64,000 bases of DNA from the NCBI GenBank assembly GCA_947579605.1, contig OX388305.1, forward strand, positions 38,391,542-38,455,541, written 5' to 3'. Numbering within the stretch: position 1 is the stretch's first letter; each line of letters starts with the position of its first letter. A program made the position numbers and the translations under genes. The stretch is from Athripsodes cinereus. Its lineage: Eukaryota > Arthropoda > Insecta > Trichoptera > Leptoceridae. The notes below the pieces were generated by a model. It searched no databases, was not told the origin of the DNA, and saw only the letters and a list, made by a program, of their open reading frames with translations. This document shows, in pieces, positions 56,831 to 64,000 of this stretch.

Positions 56831-59800
56831 CTATAATACAATACAATTTCTTCGAACAAACTCAAACAATCTTCTATATATCTCTACACGTCCTAAGGAT
56901 AGAAGGTGTGGTATACTAAGTGGATATGAGATGTCTTGTAAAGTGTGTAGGTCAAGATAGAGATCATAGGCATCCATGATTGGGCAGCCGAAAAATACAT
57001 GATCCATTGTCTCGTCGTCTAGTCCGCACTCGCACAATGGTGAAGAGGCCATATTTATTCTAAACAGATGACTCTGGAGTCTGCAGTGACCAAACCGCAT
57101 TCTGCAAATGGCTGTGATCAGTGGTCTTGGCAGACGTCTGCCATGGTACCAAGGATTTGGTGGGAAAGGACTCTGTATACTACTGTACCATGCACCTTTG
57201 GTTTTTGAGTTTAATCTCCAAAGTGAAGTCCATTTAAGTGTTTTGTGTGTGGAAATGATTTGGAGAAGATCTTTCACTGGAGATTGAAAATTTACAAGGA
57301 CAGTACCACTTATTGCAGCTTCCTTTGCCATTCGGTCTACTTCCTCATTCCCTGAAATTCCACAATGGGCCGGAATCCATACAATAACAACGTCAGTATT
57401 TAAATTTTTAAGTTCAAATAGAAGTTTCTTAATTTTTAAAATTAGTTGGCTGCTATAATCCCCTGTGAAAGGGGCGGAAAGGCATTTGATTAGTGACAGG
57501 GAATCTGAGAATATAGCAAATTTGTTAAATGGATTGTCGAGACAGTTCAGTGCGTATGATTTGCACCAAGAAAGGGCTTCTTGCATTGCAATGCATTCCG
57601 TTGTAAATACTGAAGTTTCTTGTGGGAGTATATATGCGAGTCTTTTACCTAGCGAGGGGACAAATATGGCAGATCCACACTTCCCCTTAGATTTTGAACC
57701 ATCAGTATATATTTTGATATGGGTTGGCCATTTCTCTTGCACATTGTTAATGAAATTCTGATTAACCTGTTTAGCCGGGAGTCTTTTTGCCCTATCTACA
57801 CCCACATTCTCCACAATATTATATGACATTTGCAAAGCCATAAATGGTAATTCATATATCGGACTGGGATAAGGGAATCGTGGCCCTCTATATAATGCTA
57901 GAATAACCGGTAAGCCGGCGCATAGGTTTGGTAAGTCTTTATTGAACCAATATTGACTTGATAGGCATAAGTGTTTCAAGTTGCTAATACTTTTAAGAAG
58001 GGGGTGGTCTATGTACGTCACTCTTTTTATGAGGAACCTTTCCGCCAAATACTGTCTCCTTAGTGTTAGTGGCATTTCGCCACATTCGATTTGTAACGCA
58101 TTGATCGGTGTAGAATGAAATGCACCCGTTATGAGTCTAAGACTTTTTGATTGGATCATTTCCAGCTTATTTTCCAATTGATTTGGGAGAGGGTCAAATA
58201 TAAAGCTTGCGTAGTCCAAATGACTTCGAATTAGAGCGTGATATATGTTTTTCATAGTGGAAGGGTGTGATCCCCATGAGATTCCTGATACGGCTCTTAG
58301 AATGTTAATGTTTTTTTCGCATTTCGTCGTAATGTAATTGATATGGTGATTCCACGATAGTTTTCTGTCAAGAATTACCCCTAAAAATTTTATCTCTGTT
58401 ACCTGTGGGATTGTGATACTGTCTACGTCAATTTTTATTGTTGGGTCCCGGTGTTTTCTGGAAAATGCTAAAACTTTTGATTTTGAGGGTGATAGTTCCA
58501 AAGAGTTGTTACAGAGCCATTCATTTAGTCTTTTGATGGCTAAGTTCATGGTTTTAATGGCGGCATCTATATTCTTATGTGAAGTGTACAGAACAATGTC
58601 ATCAGCGTATTGCAGAAATTTACATTGTCCTGAGAGACGTGCCTCAAGGTCTGCACAGTAAATATTAAAAAGAAGGGGACTTAGGACCGAGCCCTGAGGT
58701 AATCCCTTCCATATGTTTCTCTTGATGGCGTCTGGTTCATTCGAAACTATAATTGATCTTTCAGAAAATAGATTAAAAATAAGTCTGGAAATCAAAGGGG
58801 AAACCGAGAATTTAGTGAGTTTTTGGTACAGCTTATGGAGACAAACATTATCGTATGCTGAGTTAATGTCGAGGAATAGAGCCACCGTTGTCTGCTTATG
58901 AGTCATCGCTATTTGAATATCAGTGATAAGAGTACTTAAACTGTCGACGCAACACAGACCCCTTCTAAATCCAAATTGGGAGGAAGGCAAGATGCCAATT
59001 CGCTCCACATACCATTCCAGTCTATTTTTAATTAATCGTTCTAATATTTTGCCTATACATGACGATAGGGCTATGGGACGATAGGAAGAACCCAGAGCTG
59101 GGTCCTTACCTTTCTTTAAAATTGGGATGATAAGATATTGCTTCCACTCTGTTGGAACAATGCCAGTATTGAGTATTTCATTAAAAAGATTAAGGAATTT
59201 AGAGAGGAGAGTTATAGGGCTCTTTTTGAGTAATAGGTATGGTATTTCATCGACTCCTGGAGCAGAATTTCTAGACTTATGTAAACAATTTTTTAGTTCG
59301 TCTAGAGTAAAAGGGCATTCAATCTGAGAATTGGAAGAAGCGGATTCTATGGATTTAGTTTCCAGCTCCGAAATATGGGGTACATAATTCGGGGCAATTT
59401 TATCGATAAAATCATTTATCCAAAGTGATGGGGGTTGTTTTACACTTAGATTACATAATGAACCTCTGTATCGTCTAAGCTTACTCCAGACATAAGATGG
59501 CTTAGAGTCGGGAGATAGGGATTCGCAAAACTTTTTCCATCCTTCGCGTTTTTTGCTTCTTAGTTTTTTCTTTACTTTGGCCTGAATGGCTTTGGCTTGG
59601 TAAAAGTTTTCCATACTCATGTTTTTCCTATATTTGTGCATAATTTCCCTTCTCTCTTCAATTAATTTGGAACACTCTGGGTCCCACCAAGGAACATTTT
59701 TTACTGTTTTAAAGGTAACGCTTTGTCTTCTTGGGATACTGCTATCAGCAGCTTTATATAGTATTTGGGTTAAGGCAGTATAAGTCTCTTGTATGGAATT

Positions 59801-60649
59801 ACTTTGGGACTGCGCCGTATTTGCACAGAGCATCTCGTGTTCGATAATTTCAGAAAAAAGGGCCCAATCAGCTTTAGAAAAATTGTAACGGTTCTTCTTG
59901 TTATTTGGAAGAGTAGGGGTTGATTTGATTAAGTTTATGACGATGGGGTAATGATCACTGGACATCGGATCATCCAATATGGACCAGTTGCATAAAGAGG
60001 CCAAGTCATTGGAACAAATGGTTATATCAACGGCACTGGAGTGTTGGTTTGGAGTGGACATTCTAGTTGGAGATCCATCGTTCAAGATACATAAGTTATT
60101 TGAGTCCACGAAAGACAACAAGCAGTTGCCTGCCCGGTCTGTTAAGTGGCTACCCCATACTAGGGAGTGGGCGTTAAAATCGCCCAAAAGGAAGAATGAA
60201 GACGGAAGTAAGACAGTAATAGAGTTCCAGTAGTTTGAATCGAATCCAGAGTTTGGGGGAATGTATGTCGAAACATATCCGACGCCATTAATGCAGAGCG
60301 CAATTACCTCTAAAAAAGGGTTGTATGGTAAGGTGATTAATTGGAATGAAAGTGATGCATGGATAAGAAGGGCCACTCCACCTCCTTTTCCTTCAAAACG
60401 GTCACTTCTAAGGCAATGAAATCCAGGAATTTTGAAATGGGTATTTGTATGAAGCCAGGTTTCAGATAATGCTGCTATTTTTATATTGTATCTGTTTAGT
60501 AAAAAGATTATGTCTGATTTACTGGGAACAGCACTTCTGCAGTTCCATTGAAGAATTGAGATACTAGTAGTCTTACTTTCGATATTACAATTTGAAGAGG
60601 GGTTTTTTGGAAGTTGATTGGAATCGTTATTTGTCTGTAGATAGGCCAT
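56831..60649 (-). CDS. LINE ORF2: endonuclease, RT and RNase H (1272 aa)
   Basis: Carries out target-primed reverse transcription. The APE-type endonuclease spans about 28-240, with motifs QWN (34-36), SETW (62-65), GDFNAH (156-161), SAVDIT (205-210) and SDHYPI (231-236). Reverse transcriptase spans about 490-770, with FLDINSAYD (592-600), LPQGSVLSP (650-658) and the catalytic YADD (681-684). RNase H spans about 978-1115 with D982 (YTDGS), E1018, D1049 and D1105 (GNEEVDRMAKEA). A CxC..H..C knuckle (CECG..MDHVFFGC) lies near the C-terminus, followed by the last ~45 residues. All catalytic residues are present and there is no internal stop. The start ATG lies 23 bases inside the end of ORF1, so translation probably depends on termination-reinitiation. 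Confidence 0.95.
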   Translation of the reverse strand: MAYLQTNNDSNQLPKNPSSNCNIESKTTSISILQWNCRSAVPSKSDIIFLLNRYNIKIAALSETWLHTNTHFKIPGFHCLRSDRFEGKGGGVALLIHASLSFQLITLPYNPFLEVIALCINGVGYVSTYIPPNSGFDSNYWNSITVLLPSSFFLLGDFNAHSLVWGSHLTDRAGNCLLSFVDSNNLCILNDGSPTRMSTPNQHSSAVDITICSNDLASLCNWSILDDPMSSDHYPIVINLIKSTPTLPNNKKNRYNFSKADWALFSEIIEHEMLCANTAQSQSNSIQETYTALTQILYKAADSSIPRRQSVTFKTVKNVPWWDPECSKLIEERREIMHKYRKNMSMENFYQAKAIQAKVKKKLRSKKREGWKKFCESLSPDSKPSYVWSKLRRYRGSLCNLSVKQPPSLWINDFIDKIAPNYVPHISELETKSIESASSNSQIECPFTLDELKNCLHKSRNSAPGVDEIPYLLLKKSPITLLSKFLNLFNEILNTGIVPTEWKQYLIIPILKKGKDPALGSSYRPIALSSCIGKILERLIKNRLEWYVERIGILPSSQFGFRRGLCCVDSLSTLITDIQIAMTHKQTTVALFLDINSAYDNVCLHKLYQKLTKFSVSPLISRLIFNLFSERSIIVSNEPDAIKRNIWKGLPQGSVLSPLLFNIYCADLEARLSGQCKFLQYADDIVLYTSHKNIDAAIKTMNLAIKRLNEWLCNNSLELSPSKSKVLAFSRKHRDPTIKIDVDSITIPQVTEIKFLGVILDRKLSWNHHINYITTKCEKNINILRAVSGISWGSHPSTMKNIYHALIRSHLDYASFIFDPLPNQLENKLEMIQSKSLRLITGAFHSTPINALQIECGEMPLTLRRQYLAERFLIKRVTYIDHPLLKSISNLKHLCLSSQYWFNKDLPNLCAGLPVILALYRGPRFPYPSPIYELPFMALQMSYNIVENVGVDRAKRLPAKQVNQNFINNVQEKWPTHIKIYTDGSKSKGKCGSAIFVPSLGKRLAYILPQETSVFTTECIAMQEALSWCKSYALNCLDNPFNKFAIFSDSLSLIKCLSAPFTGDYSSQLILKIKKLLFELKNLNTDVVIVWIPAHCGISGNEEVDRMAKEAAISGTVLVNFQSPVKDLLQIISTHKTLKWTSLWRLNSKTKGAWYSSIQSPFPPNPWYHGRRLPRPLITAICRMRFGHCRLQSHLFRINMASSPLCECGLDDETMDHVFFGCPIMDAYDLYLDLHTLQDISYPLSIPHLLSLGRVEIYRRLFEFVRRNCIVL

Positions 60650-61883
60650 TATTAATAATGAGATTTAGTAAGGGAACGACAGAGGCAACGTTGGACGGTA
60701 GTTCTTCTGGTGATGATAAGATAGACATCAAGACTTTGGAAAGTAATTGAATGGTGGTTTCTCTATCTATCTTATTATTTGAAAGTGGTTGGGGATCTGA
60801 ATTGGATTTGGTTAATTGGTTTATTAAGCAACCGTCTGTTGCCATAGAGGGTTGACCATTGCTGTAGGACAGCAATGCTTCATGCCCTTTTTTATCAAAC
60901 GTGTTCTCGTATACTTTTGTTCTCGGAGTCTTATGTATATACACAGTTTGTCTTTGTGAAATAGATTGGGGTTTGGGTGTCGTTGTTTTTGTTATTTCGC
61001 TGTATGAAGTAGTATTAGGTGCACATATTTTGTTTGCTTGGTAGTATGAAATATTTTCTTGGGACATGGTTTTCTTAATTTTCTTTTGTCTCGCTAGTTC
61101 AGGGCAACAGAAGTCATTTGCTGAGTGAGGGCCTGTGCAATTAATGCATTTCAGTAGTAGTGTAGAGCACTCATCTCCGAGGTGGTCTAGGCTACATTTA
61201 AAACATCGTGTTTTAGAACGGCATTTTTGACGGGTATGGCCAAATCTACAACAGTTGTAGCACATGACAGTGGGGAAGGTGTATAGTTCAACTCGAAGGG
61301 CGTTGTAGTACAGATATACGTGTTTTGGTAAGGATTGACCCTCAAAGGTTAGCACGACCGTCTGTGATGGTGTCCAGGTTGGAGGGTTTGAGGAATGGTC
61401 TTTTCTGTTGAGCCTTCTTGCTTTGAGTACTTTACCACTTTGCGGTGGCACCACTATATTTTTCAAAAGTTCTTCTAAGCTTATGTCCGTCGACACTCCT
61501 CGAACCAAACCAAATTTTAAAATCTTATGTTTGGGAATATATGCACTGAATAGGTTTGTTTTCAGGAAGTCAGACTTTAAGAACTTATTAGCGAACGTTG
61601 GCGTTGAGAATGTTACTAGAACTTTACCTCCGCCTTCGGCTTTTACACCGTCAGCGATAATTCCGCCAATATCCGACCTCGACAGAAGTCCTCCAAATGT
61701 AATCGGGTGAAGGCGTTTTTCACTTTGAACTATTACAGTATATGGTCCTGGACTTAATAGTGGATAAGTGTAGTCTATCTCTGGTGTATTTTCTTTACTT
61801 TGACTAATATGTTCATTCGACTCGTTTTTGCGGCGTTTGGACTCTAAGTCTGGCCCCCTGTCAGGTGGGTCGTCCGTCTCCAT
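60627..61883 (-). CDS. LINE ORF1: Gag-like nucleic-acid-binding protein (418 aa)
   Basis: Binds the element RNA and forms the retrotransposition particle. Residues about 48-205 resemble the RRM-like/PRE_C2HC region of insect LINE Gag proteins (FGLVRGVSTDISLEELL). Residues 208-260 hold three consecutive cysteine/histidine knuckles: CYNCCRFGHTRQKC, CFKCSLDHLGDEC and CINCTGPHSANDFCC. The N-terminus is acidic/basic mixed; the C-terminal ~150 residues are serine/threonine/glutamine-rich and poorly conserved. The stop at 60627 overlaps the ORF2 start by 23 bases. Confidence 0.93.
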   Translation of the reverse strand: METDDPPDRGPDLESKRRKNESNEHISQSKENTPEIDYTYPLLSPGPYTVIVQSEKRLHPITFGGLLSRSDIGGIIADGVKAEGGGKVLVTFSTPTFANKFLKSDFLKTNLFSAYIPKHKILKFGLVRGVSTDISLEELLKNIVVPPQSGKVLKARRLNRKDHSSNPPTWTPSQTVVLTFEGQSLPKHVYLYYNALRVELYTFPTVMCYNCCRFGHTRQKCRSKTRCFKCSLDHLGDECSTLLLKCINCTGPHSANDFCCPELARQKKIKKTMSQENISYYQANKICAPNTTSYSEITKTTTPKPQSISQRQTVYIHKTPRTKVYENTFDKKGHEALLSYSNGQPSMATDGCLINQLTKSNSDPQPLSNNKIDRETTIQLLSKVLMSILSSPEELPSNVASVVPLLNLIINNGLSTDK

Positions 61884-62270
61884 TGTAAACTGAGTAGAAT
61901 ATAAGTGTTAAATAAAAAGGGAAAAAAGAAAAGAAAAAAAAAAATTGGTTTCAATAACCTTTACGAAAAAAAACCAACAAAACAAATCAAACCGTGTGGT
62001 TGCACCCTAACTTCCGCCGTGTGATCACACCTTAACTAGTGTTGTCACATGTGTGGTGTCAATATTTAATACTACTGGCAAAACAGATTAATGGCCTTCT
62101 ACGCAGTGCTGGCCGCCTTTAGGCATTAAATAATAATAAGGATAATGTAAAAAAGGAAACTATATGAAAAAAAAGGGTAATAAACAACGAAGTTATTAAA
62201 TTAGATGGGCTTATCTGGTACGGCGAAAATCCACGTCTGTCACAGACCGATGTCCACCATAGAAAAACAG
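61884..62270 (-). promoter_or_regulatory. LINE 5' UTR with presumed internal promoter
   Basis: 387 bp between the right-hand target duplication and ORF1. LINEs of this group carry an internal Pol II promoter here. Visible motifs are a GTGTGATCACAC palindrome near 62020 and 'tcacatgtgtggtgt' near 62045. Functional elements cannot be proven from sequence. Confidence 0.5.
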
Positions 62271-62280
62271 GGTTCAAACA

Positions 62281-64000
62281 TAGTCCTATTTTATTTTATC
62301 CAAAGGAAATCCCGTCAATATTATTAGGTATGTATTATTATCTTGCAAAATCTCTATGTATGGGTTTTTGATACCTACAACGTGTATTCATGTATACTCC
62401 AATATGCCTACAAAGTACATAAATGTCTATACTGTATAGGGTACAAAACGACGCATGATTTATTTGATGAGTTTATTAAATTTCATGCTCAAGGTTGATT
62501 TTCTATTGAATATGAAAACTAATCATCTGGAGGAGTTTGTTTTGTTTAGTAGGATTAGGTAATATTTATTTTTTTCCTTCTGTCTAAGGAAATTTTTAAA
62601 CACTGTTGGGAGGAAGTGTATAAGGTAAAAAAACGAGTTTCATTGACTTTTAAATTTAAGAATAAACTCGCCCTCTACGCATTAAATGCATATTTTATGA
62701 TACTTTAGAATGATTGGTATTATAATTAATGTAGGTAACGTAAAGAATAAATATAAAATAAATAAATGTAAGTGGAGGGTTTTCAAAAATCGAGCTCCCT
62801 TATCGAGTTTTCGTGATATCGTTATTGATTATTTTGATGGCCATGACGATTCGTTTTTCTATCGATTTATTTTTATGCCGTATTTTGTAGTTTTTATAAG
62901 TAACTATCTATTAGTATTTTTTTGCTCTACATAGCTAATGGTAAATTAATATCGTTTCTATAAACATAAAAATTCTAATTTAAAAAGTAATATCAAATTA
63001 GAAAATTTAATTCGATTTTCAAAATCAAATAGGTATCATATTTAACTATTAATTATTAGATTTTTTACTACTGTCGATATGTTAATATGAATTACCTACC
63101 AAAATACACTCTTTTTGAATATGAAGTTTTAATTCAAGCCTCCTGTAGAAAATTCGAAATTCATAAAAAGTAGGAATCTATACTTATCCGGGACTCCATA
63201 AAGGATACTGCAAGATACATATTTTTATGCCTTCGTATTTAAAATCAATAGTCTCTCCCTCTCTGCCTGTTCCGCAAGTGTTTCAAAATAAACAAAACAT
63301 CCGCATTCTGTCATAACACTACAGTACTAAATATTAAACTAGGTTAAACCGATATAAAAAAAAAGATTTTTCGTAATGGTCCTTTTTCACAAAGTGCTCG
63401 TGTGCTAGTTTCAGATATTAGTACTGAAAACATTCACTTCCTTTCAGAAGGTGGCAGCACCTGTCCATACTAAATCTATTTTCATCCGCATTGCGCGCTT
63501 TTAAATAAACGTAAATACATCTAACATCATCAAACCGATATGACTCGTATCTGTACCAACAATAAAGACTTTGATTGTCTGAATTAATTGTGCACTAAAT
63601 CATTTTTGTAATTTTTTAGATGCAGTGTCCTTGCAAGCAAATAGCGTCACATGATCAAACATAATGCGTTCAAAATTTAATAGCCATAAAGGCGAGTTTT
63701 CCTTGAATTTTTCACGGGTAAACTTATATCACTGTTCACGTGGCTAAATATACGAAGTAACAAGCCTTTGAGCCCAGAATCTTATTATACGAATATGTAG
63801 TTTACTATCTTACACATAAAGACTATTTTTGTTTGTCTCTAGTTCAGGCTTGAGGATGTTTTTGAGTATGTTGGATCAATACGGAATATTGCGTGTTGTG
63901 TATTGAGGTTACTTCAGGAAAACTCCACTTGCTGCGCTGCTGTAGGAACATATGATCACTTGACATTTCCGCAAGTACTTCCACTGTAACTAGCCGTCAC
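62281..64000. other. AT-rich flank without recognised genes
   Basis: Contains a short LINE tail match ('gaataaactcgccctctacg', about 62660) and otherwise no coding frame or repeat that I can name. The 74-aa frame 62710-62934 is phenylalanine/isoleucine-rich and unsupported. Confidence 0.4.

Larger units (their letters stand above)
56699..62270 (-). mobile_element. Full-length non-LTR retrotransposon (I group)
   Basis: A 5572-bp element flanked by ggttcaaaca at 56689-56698 and 62271-62280. Minus-strand order: 5' UTR (62270-61884, about 387 bp), ORF1, ORF2, a short 3' UTR and a 27-base poly(A) (plus-strand T-run 56699-56725). Both ORFs are open. The RNase H domain in ORF2 argues for the I group rather than Jockey proper. 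Such complete copies are usually young and possibly active. Confidence 0.93.

Overview
This is eukaryotic DNA from an insect, most likely a moth or butterfly (Lepidoptera). It is very AT-rich, contains many TAGGTACC / TACCTACCTA runs, and is packed with SINE, MITE, Helitron-like and non-LTR families of the kind that litter lepidopteran introns. No prokaryotic gene organisation, rRNA, functional tRNA gene or CRISPR array is present. The species call is inference from composition and repeat style.

The only host gene I can support lies on the minus strand. Its first coding exon (54597-54896, 100 codons, glycine/arginine/serine-rich) ends at a GT donor in phase 0. A second exon at 13803-13893 (91 nt) has clean AG and GT borders and opens in the matching phase. 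If they are consecutive, about 40.7 kb of intron lies between them and everything from 13.9 to 54.6 kb is intronic. GC-rich DNA at 56565-56685 is a candidate promoter. I do not recognise the protein.

Transposable elements supply nearly all other coding sequence. (1) A Gypsy-type LTR retrotransposon on the minus strand (40351-52740) has 482-bp LTRs that differ at one position by eye, a 4-bp target duplication, Gag, and Pol in the -1 frame behind an AAAAAAC slippery site. (2) A complete pogo/Tigger-like DNA transposon (42774-46093, plus strand), with a 712-aa DD35D transposase, 24-bp inverted repeats and a TA duplication, sits inside the last part of Pol. (3) The Gypsy element itself sits in an older tRNA-derived SINE, which also took a separate 70-bp retroposon insertion. 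(4) A full-length non-LTR retrotransposon with an RNase H domain (56699-62270, minus strand), with overlapping ORF1 and ORF2, a 27-base poly(A) and a 10-bp target duplication, lies directly beside the GC-rich promoter candidate.

The rest is a fossil bed: two tRNA-derived SINE families (A and B), a retroposon with a (TAG)n tail (family C) with several readable target duplications, three hAT-like non-autonomous families with 8-bp duplications, other inverted-repeat MITEs, a Helitron-like element, an 11-copy 43-bp minisatellite apparently born from family C, and decayed C-termini of several LINEs. Flanking stretches are AT-rich with nothing recognisable. Family letters are local labels of this report.
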